Below, in pieces: positions 23,964 through 32,657 of a DNA stretch of 47,251 nt. The position numbers and the translations under genes are program-made. Each line of letters opens with the position of its first letter. Position 1 is the first letter of the stretch. The stretch is taken from NCBI GenBank assembly GCA_015485355.1, contig WFTQ01000091.1:1-47251 (forward strand), given 5' to 3'. The notes under the pieces are model-generated. The model did not search any database and was not told the DNA's origin. It worked only from the letters and a program-made list of their open reading frames with translations. The stretch is from a bacterium. GTDB lineage: Bacteria > Calditrichota > Calditrichia > RBG-13-44-9 > J042.

Positions 23964-24035
23964 ATGTACCGGCGTTCGAGGTGGGCACTGTACCTTGGCG
24001 TTGGTTTCCATAATCAATCGGGAGTATCGGCGTGA
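23964..24035 (+). CDS. Possible 23-residue leader ORF coupled to yqeY
   Basis: An ATG at 23964 follows AAGGAGGG (23951-23958) at an ideal spacing. It opens a 23-codon frame starting MYRRSRWALYLG and ending in TGA at 24033-24035, which overlaps the GTG start of yqeY (GTGA). The rpsU stop is 11 bases upstream. The product would be a basic, aromatic peptide with no known motif. A real coupled leader peptide and a chance frame behind a stray ribosome site are both possible. Confidence 0.35.
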   Translation: MYRRSRWALYLGVGFHNQSGVSA

Positions 24036-24481
24036 ACCTGGAGAAACGGCTACTGCAAGACATGAAGGCGGCCATGAAAGCGGGAGATAAGTTACGTCTG
24101 GAAACCATTCGAAGTTTGCGGGCGCAACTCAAGAATGCTCAGATAGAAAAGGGAGGGGAACTGACCGAAGCAGAACAAATCCAGGTGCTGATGAAGGCCG
24201 CCAAAAAACGCAAGGAATCCATCGAGCAGTTCCGGGCTGTGGGTCGAGAAGACCGGGCCGAGGTGGAAGCCCAGGAGCTGGCCCTCATCGAAGCGTATCT
24301 GCCCCCTCAAATGACCCCCCAGGAAATTGCCCGGCTGGTGGACCAGGTCATTCAGCAAGTGCATGCCGCCGGTCCGAAAGACATGGGGCGGGTGATGGGC
24401 GCCTTAATGCCCAGGGTGAAAGGCCGCGCCGAGGGAAAGCTGGTTCAACAGATCGTGAAAGACAAACTGGCAAAATTATAA
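24032..24481 (+). CDS. yqeY: GatB/YqeY domain protein
   Basis: This 149-residue protein is a stand-alone YqeY, related to the tRNA-binding tail domain of amidotransferase GatB. The N-terminus LEKRLLQDMKAAMKAGDKLRLETIRSLRAQLKNAQIEK is typical, as are EAYLPPQMTPQEI and DMGRVMGALMPRVKGRAEGKLVQQIV. Its exact role is not established, although a link to tRNA or ribosome function is often suggested from its neighbours. I chose the GTG at 24032 (GGGAG seven bases upstream) because it places the start at the family N-terminus. It lies directly behind rpsU, with cvpA four bases after its stop. Confidence 0.93.
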   Translation: MNLEKRLLQDMKAAMKAGDKLRLETIRSLRAQLKNAQIEKGGELTEAEQIQVLMKAAKKRKESIEQFRAVGREDRAEVEAQELALIEAYLPPQMTPQEIARLVDQVIQQVHAAGPKDMGRVMGALMPRVKGRAEGKLVQQIVKDKLAKL

Positions 24482-24485
24482 ACCC

Positions 24486-25088
24486 ATGGGCTCTGTCGAC
24501 CTGGTCATCGGGGTCGTTTTGACCTTTTTCATTGTAAGAGGACTGAGTAAAGGCTTTTTCCGGGAAGTGCTGGGATTGGTGGGATGGGTGGGAGGTGTCA
24601 TCATCGCGATAATCGGATTTGCTCCCTTTTCCCGAGTTGTGGAACACGTCTTACCCGGCTTACCGAAATTTTCCATCCCCATCATCAGTTTTGTACTGCT
24701 GTTTCTGGGCATGTTTTTACTGAGTCGTTTCGTAGCCAGTGGATTGAGCGAGCTAAGCCAGACGTTGCATCTGGGATGGTTGAACCGGCTTCTGGGTGCC
24801 GCTGCCGGCGGATTGAAAGGCGCCCTGATCTTAAGCCTGCTGTTTCTGTTTCTCTCCATCCTGCCTGTCCAGAATCAATTGAAACAGGTGAAACAAAACA
24901 ACGTTCTGTATCATCCCATCGAAAATCTGGTACCCGCACTCTATAGCCTGACCACGGAGTTTTCTCTGGATACCCGAAAATTGCAGGAAAAGCTCTTTCG
25001 CGTCTACCAGCAGGGTGAATCCAAATTAAAGGAAGAAGCGATAAAACGATTCTTGAACAGTGGAACAGACTCGACCCAGGCACGATAG
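24486..25088 (+). CDS. CvpA-family membrane protein
   Basis: This 200-residue protein has four hydrophobic segments at about residues 4-20, 30-50, 58-82 and 98-122. The CvpA pattern is visible: VDLVIGVVLTFFIVRGLSKGFFREVLGLVGW at the N-terminus and LNRLLGAAAGGLKGALILSLL in the last membrane region. A soluble tail follows, with YHPIENLVPALYSL. CvpA was named for colicin V production and is now linked to envelope stress tolerance; its molecular function is not settled. It overlaps mutS2 by 29 bases, and the cvpA-mutS2 neighbourhood also occurs in Firmicutes. Confidence 0.9.
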   Translation: MGSVDLVIGVVLTFFIVRGLSKGFFREVLGLVGWVGGVIIAIIGFAPFSRVVEHVLPGLPKFSIPIISFVLLFLGMFLLSRFVASGLSELSQTLHLGWLNRLLGAAAGGLKGALILSLLFLFLSILPVQNQLKQVKQNNVLYHPIENLVPALYSLTTEFSLDTRKLQEKLFRVYQQGESKLKEEAIKRFLNSGTDSTQAR

Positions 25089-27447
25089 TACAACCTTAGA
25101 ACAACTGGAATTTCCGCGCATCCTGGAAAGACTGGCCTTTCATTTATCCACCCCTTATGGTATCGATCAGTTAAAGCGGTTGCAACCGGAAACCCGTTGT
25201 CAAACGGTCCAACGCCGTCTGGAAGAAGTGCGTCAGATGCTGGGACTGCTTCAATCGGGGGAACATATCCCTTTAAGCGGGCTGAACGATATCCGTCCTT
25301 TATTACAGAAAACCCGTCCCCAGGAGGCCTACCTGGAAGGCGAGGAATTGCTGGAAATTAAAAACCACCTGCAAATGCTGGAGGAAATACACGGGTTTTT
25401 CCGTCGGCATCGGCAGGACGCGCCCCAGGTTTATGAGTATGCCCGGGGAATCCATGCCCATAAGCATCTGGTGCGCGAGATTCAGGCTACCATCGATTCT
25501 CGAGGAGAAGTCTACGATCACGCCGGCCCGGAATTGCGGGAAATTCGACGCCAGATCCGCCATCTGGAAACGGAACAAAAACGAGTGCTGCAACAAATGC
25601 TGAAACGCTATGCCGAATATTCCCAGGACGAAATCGTGACCTTGCGGGATGGCCGGATGGTTCTGGGGATTCAGCAGCAATGGGTCAACCGGGTGAATGG
25701 GATTGTTCACGGTACCTCGGCCTCCGGGGCCACGGTGTTCATCGAGCCCATGGAAACGTTGCAGATTAGCAACCGCATTCAAAGTTTGCGCATCGAAGAA
25801 CGGAAGGAAGTGATAAAGATATTGCGCTTCCTTACGGATTTGATTCGTCAGGTTCGCGACGATATGTTTTACGGGATCGAGAACGTCGGGTGTTTGGATG
25901 TATTACTGGCCAAGGCCCGTTTAGCCTGGGAATTGCAGGCCGAGATTCCCCGCGTAAAAGCATCCGGACCGTTGCGATTGCGCAACGCCCGTCATCCTTT
26001 GCTCATCCTGAAAATGGGGCATCAGAATGTCGTTCCGCTCTCTTTGGAATTGGAAGAAGGCCGCTCCACGCTGGTGATCACCGGACCCAATGCCGGCGGA
26101 AAAACCGTCAGTATCAAGACCATCGGATTAATGGTGTTGATGGTGCAATATGGGATGGCGGTGCCTCTGGAGGCCGATTCCGAAATTCCTTTACTGTCCC
26201 CAATTCTGGTCGACATCGGCGATCGTCAATCGCTGGAACAGGACCTGAGTACCTTTTCGGCCCACGTGGTGCGTTTGAGGGATATCCTGGAGCGGGCGGA
26301 TCCCCATAGTCTGGTGCTCATGGACGAGATCGGCACGGGGACGGATCCCCGAGAGGGGGCGGCCCTGGCCATAGCGGTGCTCCAGCACCTGACCCGTAAA
26401 AAAACATTGACGGTGGCCACAACCCATCATGGGGAGCTGAAGGCGTTTGCACACCACGAACCGGGGGTCGAGAACGCCTCCATGGAATTTGATCTGGACA
26501 CCCTGCAGCCCACATACCGGCTTCGGGTGGGAATACCAGGGAGCAGTTATGCCTTCGAGATTGCCCGGCGATATGGGTTGCCCGAATCGGTTATACAGCG
26601 GGCCCGAGCGATTGTGGGACGGGAAAAAGATACCCTGGAAGAGCTGGTTCTGGAACTGGAAAGGCGGATTCAGCAGCTGGAAAAGCAGCATCGGGAACTG
26701 ACCATTCGGTTGACCGAGGCCGAGGGGTTGCGGCGATTGTATGAGAACCAGGTGGAAAAATTAAAGCAAGAAAAGACCCTTCTGCGGCAAAAAGCGGCGC
26801 GCGAGGCCGCCGAACTGGTGAACCAGGCCCGTTCCACCATCGAACAACTGGTCAAAGAGATTCGTCAGACTCAGGCTCAAAAGCATAAAATAAAAGAGGC
26901 CCGGGAAACGCTGGATCAATTGCAGGAACAAATGGAAGCCCTTGCCCATGAGGAAAGAAGGACTCCGGAAGTCCCCGTGACCGATTTAAAGCCCGGGGAG
27001 GTGGTCTGGATCGAATCCTTGCGGGAACAAGGCGAAGTATTAACCCCGATGGACGACAAGGGTAAAGTTCGGGTCCAGGTGGGGAATGTAAAATTAACCA
27101 TCGAAGTCACTCAGTTGCGCCGTTTGGAACCACCGGAAGCGCCCCCTGTCCCCGGGGGGCGTCGGGTGACGGCCGAAACCTTAGACCAACCAACCCCGGT
27201 GATCAAACCGGAACTGGATGTACGGGGCATGGATTCGCTGGCGGCGCTGGCGGCGACCGACGATTACCTCACCCGGGCCGTTCAGGCCGGCTGGGAGGAG
27301 GTGCGAATCATCCATGGGAAAGGCAGCGGTGTATTGCGGCAGAAAATCAATCAATTCCTGGCCCGGGATCAACGGGTGCTGGAAAAGCGGCTGGGACGCT
27401 GGGGCGAAGGCGATACCGGCGTAACCATCGTCAGGTTGAAAAAATAA
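25060..27447 (+). CDS. mutS2: MutS2 family protein (ATPase with Smr nuclease domain)
   Basis: This 795-residue MutS paralogue lacks the mismatch-recognition domain and has, in order, a core helical domain (residues 10-310), an ABC-type ATPase with Walker A ITGPNAGGKTVSIKTIGL near residue 342 and Walker B LVLMDEIGTGTDPREG near 418, a long coiled coil (about 520-630), a KOW-like segment near 640-690, and a C-terminal Smr domain starting LDVRGMD at about 717 with the HGKGSGVLR motif. Family members suppress recombination or rescue collided ribosomes, depending on species. The start is taken as the GTG at 25060, inside the 3' end of cvpA. A candidate terminator lies about 60 bases after the stop. 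Confidence 0.96.
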   Translation: MEQTRPRHDSTTLEQLEFPRILERLAFHLSTPYGIDQLKRLQPETRCQTVQRRLEEVRQMLGLLQSGEHIPLSGLNDIRPLLQKTRPQEAYLEGEELLEIKNHLQMLEEIHGFFRRHRQDAPQVYEYARGIHAHKHLVREIQATIDSRGEVYDHAGPELREIRRQIRHLETEQKRVLQQMLKRYAEYSQDEIVTLRDGRMVLGIQQQWVNRVNGIVHGTSASGATVFIEPMETLQISNRIQSLRIEERKEVIKILRFLTDLIRQVRDDMFYGIENVGCLDVLLAKARLAWELQAEIPRVKASGPLRLRNARHPLLILKMGHQNVVPLSLELEEGRSTLVITGPNAGGKTVSIKTIGLMVLMVQYGMAVPLEADSEIPLLSPILVDIGDRQSLEQDLSTFSAHVVRLRDILERADPHSLVLMDEIGTGTDPREGAALAIAVLQHLTRKKTLTVATTHHGELKAFAHHEPGVENASMEFDLDTLQPTYRLRVGIPGSSYAFEIARRYGLPESVIQRARAIVGREKDTLEELVLELERRIQQLEKQHRELTIRLTEAEGLRRLYENQVEKLKQEKTLLRQKAAREAAELVNQARSTIEQLVKEIRQTQAQKHKIKEARETLDQLQEQMEALAHEERRTPEVPVTDLKPGEVVWIESLREQGEVLTPMDDKGKVRVQVGNVKLTIEVTQLRRLEPPEAPPVPGGRRVTAETLDQPTPVIKPELDVRGMDSLAALAATDDYLTRAVQAGWEEVRIIHGKGSGVLRQKINQFLARDQRVLEKRLGRWGEGDTGVTIVRLKK

Positions 27448-27505
27448 GTCTACAACACCTTCACGCATCTGTGGTTTATGGTCGCCATTTTCCGGAAAGC
27501 GGCCC

Positions 27506-27527
27506 GGGTTTTCGAGGAACCCTTTTT
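27506..27527 (+). terminator. Candidate intrinsic terminator after mutS2
   Basis: GGGTT and AACCC (27506-27510, 27518-27522) form a short stem with one extra wobble pair, followed by TTTTT at 27523-27527. The stem is weak, but the position between convergent mutS2 and the aldehyde dehydrogenase gene is right. Confidence 0.5.
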
Positions 27528-27544
27528 CGGCTTCCGGGGGTTGC

Positions 27545-28972
27545 CTAAAATCGCACCACCAGGAGGCGAATTTCGGTCATTTCTTCGATGGCATACCGAA
27601 TGCCCTCCCGTCCGAAGCCGGAATCTTTGCTGCCCCCATAGGGCATGGGGTCGATCCGAAAGGTGGGATAATCGTTCACAATGACGCCGCCGACCTGCAG
27701 TTCATCGTAGGCATGTTTGATTTTATGAATATCCCGGGTAAAGACCGCTGCCTGCAACCCGTAGTGGGAATGATTGACCATTTTCACCGCCTCAGTAAAT
27801 TCGCGATAGGATTCTACGATGACGACAGGGGCGAATACTTCTTCGCAGACCACTTTCATTTCCGGTCGGGTATGGGTAAGCACGGTGGGTTCCAGAAAGG
27901 CGCCCCGGCGTTGACCGCCGGCGAGTATTTTGGCCCCTTGTTTCCGTGCGTCTTGTATCCAGCTTTCGGCTTTTGCTGCGGCTGTTTCATCGATCATTGG
28001 GCCCACAACGGTGTCTTCGTCGAAAGGGTCGCCCATTTTCATGGAGTGTTGCACGGTTTCCAGAAACGCCGTGATAAACGGTTGGAAAATATCCTTCTGA
28101 ACGTAAATCCGTTGAACCGATATGCACACCTGCCCTGCATGGGCGAATGCTCCCAGGGCCAGCCGGGGGACAGCAAACTCCAGATCGGCATCCGGTTCCA
28201 CGATGGCAGCGGCATTGCCCCCCAGTTCCAGAGTGACATGTTTTTTACCCGCCTTGCTCTTTAAATACCAGCCTACTTCGGCACTTCCGGTGAAGGTGAG
28301 TTTCTGGATGCGACCATCGGTAACCAGCATTTCGGCGTCTTTTCCGGAACAGGGTAGGATGTTTACCCCTCCGGCGGGAAGACCGGCCTCCTGAATGATT
28401 TCCGCCAGGATCAAAGCGGTCAGGGGAGTCTGCGAAGCGGGTTTTAGAATGATGGCATTGCCGCTGGCAATGGAGGGGGCGATCTTATGGGCCACCAGAT
28501 TCAAGGGAAAATTAAAGGGGGCGATTCCCAACACAACACCCAGGGGTACCCGACGTGTTAGTCCCACGTAGCCGCGGGTTTGGGGCGCTACATCCAGGGG
28601 GAGAAATTCGCCGGATAACCGCCGGGCTTCTTCGGCGGCCCAGGTGAAGGTCAACCGGGCCCGAGATACCTCGTTGCGGGCGAAACGAATGGGCTTGCCC
28701 CCTTCGCGCACAATGGTCTCCACCAACAATTGTTCCCGTTTCCCAATCCCTTCCCCAATCTTCTGCAGAGCGAAAAACCGTTCATAGCTGGATAATTTGC
28801 GCATTTCCTGAAAGCCGGCTCGGGCACTTTGAACCGCCTGTTCCAGTTCCCGCTCCGTTGCCCGATAAACTTTCCCCACAATGCTGCCATCGTATGGATT
28901 CTTGACCGAAAAAGTGGCCGAGGTTTCGATAAATTCATTATGAAGAAATGGTTTAAATAGGTTCCCCCTCAT
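27545..28972 (-). CDS. NAD(P)-dependent aldehyde dehydrogenase
   Basis: This 475-residue enzyme of the ALDH superfamily oxidises an aldehyde to a carboxylate. Active-site residues are present: Asn154 in APFNFPLN, Lys177 in IILKPAS, the general base Glu249 in VTLELGGNAA and the nucleophile Cys283 in HAGQVCISVQR. The C-terminal EEVFAPVVIV and PYGGSKDSGFGREG blocks are typical. The sequence around QVCISVQR resembles lactaldehyde/glyceraldehyde-3-phosphate (non-phosphorylating) dehydrogenase-type members, but I cannot settle the substrate. The ATG has CTGGAGG upstream. It appears to be a single-gene unit. Confidence 0.93.
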   Translation of the reverse strand: MRGNLFKPFLHNEFIETSATFSVKNPYDGSIVGKVYRATERELEQAVQSARAGFQEMRKLSSYERFFALQKIGEGIGKREQLLVETIVREGGKPIRFARNEVSRARLTFTWAAEEARRLSGEFLPLDVAPQTRGYVGLTRRVPLGVVLGIAPFNFPLNLVAHKIAPSIASGNAIILKPASQTPLTALILAEIIQEAGLPAGGVNILPCSGKDAEMLVTDGRIQKLTFTGSAEVGWYLKSKAGKKHVTLELGGNAAAIVEPDADLEFAVPRLALGAFAHAGQVCISVQRIYVQKDIFQPFITAFLETVQHSMKMGDPFDEDTVVGPMIDETAAAKAESWIQDARKQGAKILAGGQRRGAFLEPTVLTHTRPEMKVVCEEVFAPVVIVESYREFTEAVKMVNHSHYGLQAAVFTRDIHKIKHAYDELQVGGVIVNDYPTFRIDPMPYGGSKDSGFGREGIRYAIEEMTEIRLLVVRF

Positions 28973-29233
28973 GTTGGCCTCCAGTCGTTCATGGCTTTAG
29001 GGGGTAAATTAAGGCATGGGAAGGTGAAATAAAAGGGGCATGGGATTTTGAATGCAGGAGTCCCCCTTTTTAAACTGTTCCGGGACGGCAGGAAAGGCAA
29101 CCCTGGTCAACATCCCCTACCCTATGATTCGAAAATTGGACGAAGGACGACAGGATATTTGAAACGGCAATACCGCCCGGTTCCGGGAAATCCCTTTCCG
29201 GCGTTATATTGACAACCGTAGGGCGGGACAATT

Positions 29234-29527
29234 TTATCGATTCCGTTTCATGCGGGTGATTTCCTGACCCATCCAGTGGTATACATCGATGACCACGGCG
29301 CCCGATCGGTCCACGATCGATTCCAGCAACATTTTGCGCCGGCAATGGGGGCAGCGAGGAGAGTGAGGATTGAGATAGCGATTTTCCGGAAGGCGGATGA
29401 TCAACAGGAGCCGCTCGATGTTGCCCGCCATGGGTATGGTAAGGTGGATATTGCACCGGGGGCAGCTGTATTTTCCCAGAAATGTTTGCGGTGAATTATC
29501 CCGGGAAGGTGATGGAGGATTGTTCAT
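29234..29527 (-). CDS. Small zinc-ribbon protein beside the hybrid kinase
   Basis: This 97-residue protein has two CxxC knuckles, CPRC near residue 22 and CPHC near residue 59, separated by about 35 residues, which should bind one zinc ion. Between them is a helical or strand-rich segment (NIERLLLIIRLPEN), and the C-terminal part ends YHWMGQEITRMKRNR. I do not recognise the family. The start overlaps the 3' end of the receiver-kinase gene by 32 bases and is preceded by AAGGAGGTGA at a good distance, which makes it a confident gene despite its size. It is probably co-translated with the kinase and may be its output partner, since the kinase has none of its own. Confidence 0.7.
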   Translation of the reverse strand: MNNPPSPSRDNSPQTFLGKYSCPRCNIHLTIPMAGNIERLLLIIRLPENRYLNPHSPRCPHCRRKMLLESIVDRSGAVVIDVYHWMGQEITRMKRNR

Positions 29528-30692
29528 CCGATCTCACCTCCTTGTGCGGTTGCTCTTTGCGGACTTTGGGGAGGTAGACAACAAAGGAGGATCCGATACC
29601 CGGATCACTATCCACTACGATTTTGCCTTTCATGTGGGTGATAAATTCTTTGACCAGGGACAGACCGATGCCCATTCCTCCGCCCATGAATTCGTTTTTG
29701 GAGGTCTTATGATAGACCACGTCCTGCACTTCATAAAACAAAGAGAAAATGGCCTCCTGTTTTTCGTAGGGAATGCCGATACCGTTGTCCTGAACACAAA
29801 TGGCGACCTGTTTATGGGTCTCGTAAATTTTCAGATGAACCTTTCCGCCGTCCTGGGTGAATTTTAAAGCGTTTTGCAGCAATTCCCGCAGGATGATTTG
29901 TAAGGCATGAAAGGAACCCCGAATATACAAGGGGTGATCGGGGATGCTGACCTTGATCTGGATGCTCCGATGGTCGAACAGACGGTGCATTTCGTTGTAG
30001 ACCTTGTGAGCCACTTGAGTCACATCGACCAGGTGCGGTTTGGCAATCCATTCGCCCCGGTTGGCGCGGGACAGGGTATGCATGCGTTCGATCGTCTGGG
30101 TCAGCTCTTGAATGGTGGTTTTGAGGATCTGAAATATCTCCTGGATTTCCGGCTCGTGGGACTGCACCATTCCATCCAGAATCTCGATGTATCCTTTGAT
30201 GATCGTGAGCGGTGTCCGAATTTCGTGATTGGTAATGGACAGGAATTTATCTTTCATTTCGTTAAGTTCTTTCAGGCGGGCGTTGATCTTTTTCAAATGG
30301 GTGTTTTCGGCATCCGCCTGGATTTTGTGATGGCATTTTTTAACGGTAATCTTTACCTGGTCAAAATTTACCGGTTTCAGAATGAAGTCAAAGGCGCCCA
30401 TTTTCAGGGCGTCGATGGCGGACTCGATGGTGGCAAAGCCGGTCACCACAATGGTTTCGATGTAAGGCCAGTCGGACTTAATCCGGTTCAACAAGGTCAT
30501 GCCATCCATGACGGGCATGTTCAGGTCGGTAATGACAATGTGATAATTTTTCTTCCGAATTTTATCCAAGGCGTCCTGGCCGTTCTCGGCCGTGTCCACC
30601 GGATAGCCCCAGTTTTCCAGCGATTGTTGAAAGATGTTGCGAATCAGTTCATCGTCTTCAACAATCAAAATCTGCGGTTTAAATTTATTCAT
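29496..30692 (-). CDS. Response-regulator receiver fused N-terminally to a histidine kinase
   Basis: This 398-residue soluble protein starts with a receiver domain (residues 7-120): acidic E12-D13-D14, phospho-acceptor D56 in IVITDLNMP, Thr near 84 and Lys near 106 in FILKPV. A short coiled linker leads to a HisKA dimerisation domain with H156 in ITNHEIRTPLTIIKGY, then the HATPase domain with ELLQNALKF, VQDNGIGIPYEKQ and GGGMGIGLSLVKEF. No membrane segment, PAS domain or DNA-binding domain is visible. The receiver-first order means it probably integrates a phosphate signal from another kinase. The ribosome site GAAGGTGA precedes the ATG. It is flanked by a DHp-like mini-protein 12 bases upstream and the zinc ribbon downstream. 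Confidence 0.93.
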   Translation of the reverse strand: MNKFKPQILIVEDDELIRNIFQQSLENWGYPVDTAENGQDALDKIRKKNYHIVITDLNMPVMDGMTLLNRIKSDWPYIETIVVTGFATIESAIDALKMGAFDFILKPVNFDQVKITVKKCHHKIQADAENTHLKKINARLKELNEMKDKFLSITNHEIRTPLTIIKGYIEILDGMVQSHEPEIQEIFQILKTTIQELTQTIERMHTLSRANRGEWIAKPHLVDVTQVAHKVYNEMHRLFDHRSIQIKVSIPDHPLYIRGSFHALQIILRELLQNALKFTQDGGKVHLKIYETHKQVAICVQDNGIGIPYEKQEAIFSLFYEVQDVVYHKTSKNEFMGGGMGIGLSLVKEFITHMKGKIVVDSDPGIGSSFVVYLPKVRKEQPHKEVRSDEQSSITFPG

Positions 30693-30704
30693 TATCGTTC
30701 ACCT

Positions 30705-30923
30705 TCATTCATTGATATATTTTCGGATGCTGTCAATTTCCTGATTAATCTTTATCAGGTATTTTTTGGCGGCGCTGTCCGCAGGATCCATAGACGTTTC
30801 TAACAGATACAGGGAGGTGGAAATCACATTGAGACGGCTGCGCAGGAAAGTGAGCAGCTGATGGATTTTTTCTTCCGGGTCTTCCGATACCGGATTGGAA
30901 ACGTTGAGAGCACTGTCAATCAT
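30705..30923 (-). CDS. 72-residue DHp-like protein lacking the phospho-acceptor histidine
   Basis: From the ATG at 30923 this small helical protein reads as a histidine-kinase dimerisation hairpin alone. The segment HQLLTFLRSRLNVISTSLYL aligns by pattern with the HELRNPL-type box of HisKA domains (LRxxLNVI), but the position of the phosphorylated His is Thr, and no ATPase domain follows. The second helix is AAKKYLIKINQEIDSIRKYI. The gene ends 12 bases before the hybrid kinase start, so the two are surely co-transcribed. It could bind the kinase and modulate dimerisation. An alternative start at 30947 would add eight residues. The assignment is inferred from pattern only. Confidence 0.6.
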   Translation of the reverse strand: MIDSALNVSNPVSEDPEEKIHQLLTFLRSRLNVISTSLYLLETSMDPADSAAKKYLIKINQEIDSIRKYINE

Positions 30924-30947
30924 CCTGTTCCCCTTTTTTACCGACAT

Positions 30948-31225
30948 CCCTATCGTTGCAGGGGATGACGAATCATCCCTGATTTTCTTGCTTGTCGCTC
31001 GATAAGGGTGCAAAAACAGTGCCGGGGGAAACACCGCCTTTACTGCTTTTGTAATTTCATAGTATACAATGAATTACCTCTATTTCGATCCCGAGCTTGA
31101 CCGTGATGGAGTGATGGGAATATCAGCAAACTGTCGGGAATATCAACGGGAGATGATGGTGGTTTTATACCTTTGGGGGAAATCCGGACTGCGGATGAGG
31201 AAAGCCGGGCCAAGAATCGAAGGGT
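30948..31225. other. Intergenic region upstream of the signalling cluster
   Basis: No credible gene is present between the DHp-like gene and the amidohydrolase terminator. Read leftward, a TATACT at 31061-31066 is a possible -10 element for the signalling cluster, about 138 bases before its first ATG, but no good -35 accompanies it. I see nothing else. Confidence 0.4.
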
Positions 31226-31260
31226 AAAAAAACGCCCCTGCTTTATCGAGGGCAGGGGCG
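31226..31260 (-). terminator. Intrinsic terminator of the amidohydrolase operon
   Basis: On the minus strand a perfect 9-bp stem CGCCCCTGC/GCAGGGGCG with a 10-base loop is followed by seven T residues, starting ten bases after the amidohydrolase stop. This is the clearest intrinsic terminator in the window. Confidence 0.9.
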
Positions 31261-31270
31261 GGTGGCATGT

Positions 31271-32626
31271 TTATTCTTCGGGAGCAAGCATGCCCTTTTG
31301 CCGGTATTTGTGTTGGTATTTCGTATACAATTGTCGATGACGATTGTTCAAGTCGATCCGGCGGCCTTGAATAAATTCCATCAGCACCTGGGTGGTGATT
31401 TCCAGGGGGTCGCCGTTGGTAACGATCAGGGTGGCGTCTTTCCCGACTTCCAGGCTCCCCACCCGATCGGCCACGCCCAGAATCTGGGCCGCATAGAGGG
31501 TAACGGCTTTCAGGGCTTCCTCTTTGGGTAGACCGTAGGCTGCGGCGGTGGCGGCATGATAGGGAAGGTTCCGTTCATGGGGCGCCCCGAAGGAGCCTCC
31601 ACCGGTGGCGATACAAAATTTGACCCCGGCATCATACAATTTCTTGGCCAGGGTAAAGGGGGTGTCGTAGGGTTCCCATCGGCGGAAGGGTAGACGATGA
31701 ACGCCCGCAATGATGACGGGAATCTCTTGGTCTTTAAGAACATCGGCCACCCGCCAGCTGTCGTACCCGCCCACGATAACCAGTTTGATCTTTTCCCGGG
31801 CGGCCCATTCAACGGCCGATTGGATCTGTAAAATGTCGTCGGCGTGCACAAAGACGGGGATTTTCCCTTCCAGCACGGGAATCATGGCCTCCCATCGGGC
31901 ATCGACGGCATGATAGGGAACGCCTTTCCGGGCTTCCGCCTGTTTGGCCTTCCAGTACGCCCGGGCATCGGCGAATGCCTGGCGGATCTGCTTTAAACCG
32001 GTGAGGATCGCTTTTTTCCGCTCCTCGGGAGTCTGCCGGCGCATGTAATAGCGCCCCTCAATAGTTTGCATGCGCGGCCAGCGAACATGCAATCCTATGG
32101 GAGCCTTCAGGGTCATTTCTTCCCAGGTCCATCCGTCCAGCATGATCAAGGCCGAAGTGCCGCTGATCAGTCCCCCCATGGGTACCGATAACGCCAGGGC
32201 GATCCCATTGGCCCGGGTTACCGGGATGATCTCACTGTCCGGATTGATGGCCACCTCTGCACGGACGTTGGGATTGATGGCCCCGACCTCGGCAAAATCC
32301 CGGGTGGCCCGCACGGCGTTGATCTCGGTTAACCCGATCACTGTATTTGCCGCAATCAGCGCCGGATACACATGCTTGCCCCGCACGTCGATCCGCAGGG
32401 TATTATCGGGCAAGCTCACCGTGGTCCCGATGGCGGTGATCTTGCCATCTATAAATAAAATCGTACCATTGGGAATGGTTTTTCCGCTAACGGTGTGAAT
32501 GGTCCCTCCCACCAAGGCGATGGGCTGGTGCTGGGGAGGTGCGGGAATTTGATCCGATCCATATGTTGCCGTGCTTCCGATCCACCAGAGGAGCACAATG
32601 CAGGGAAGATAATGACGTACTTTCAT
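31271..32626 (-). CDS. Secreted amidohydrolase-family protein lacking the HxH metal motif
   Basis: This 451-residue protein has a signal peptide (residues 1-23, MKVRHYLPCIVLLWWIGSTA then TYG) and a composite beta-sandwich plus TIM-barrel layout of imidazolonepropionase-like amidohydrolases. The sandwich strands are ALVGGTIHTVSGKTI and GTILFIDGKITAIG at the start and GSLEVGKDATLIVTNGDPLE at the end. Where active enzymes have PGLIDxHxH, it reads YPALIAANTVIGLTE, with no histidines, and the late catalytic Asp position reads IATGGGSFGAP. The metal centre is therefore probably missing or altered, although VFVHADD keeps one His. It may be a partner of the larger upstream protein. AAGGAG precedes the ATG, and 31 bases separate the two genes. 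Confidence 0.85.
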   Translation of the reverse strand: MKVRHYLPCIVLLWWIGSTATYGSDQIPAPPQHQPIALVGGTIHTVSGKTIPNGTILFIDGKITAIGTTVSLPDNTLRIDVRGKHVYPALIAANTVIGLTEINAVRATRDFAEVGAINPNVRAEVAINPDSEIIPVTRANGIALALSVPMGGLISGTSALIMLDGWTWEEMTLKAPIGLHVRWPRMQTIEGRYYMRRQTPEERKKAILTGLKQIRQAFADARAYWKAKQAEARKGVPYHAVDARWEAMIPVLEGKIPVFVHADDILQIQSAVEWAAREKIKLVIVGGYDSWRVADVLKDQEIPVIIAGVHRLPFRRWEPYDTPFTLAKKLYDAGVKFCIATGGGSFGAPHERNLPYHAATAAAYGLPKEEALKAVTLYAAQILGVADRVGSLEVGKDATLIVTNGDPLEITTQVLMEFIQGRRIDLNNRHRQLYTKYQHKYRQKGMLAPEE

Positions 32627-32657
32627 GCCTTCTCCTTATTTTTTACTCGTTCTGCCG

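Noticed and set aside
28990-29060. Repeated GGCATGGGA in the spacer beside the aldehyde dehydrogenase gene
   Set aside because: Only two short copies; too weak to call an operator or repeat array.
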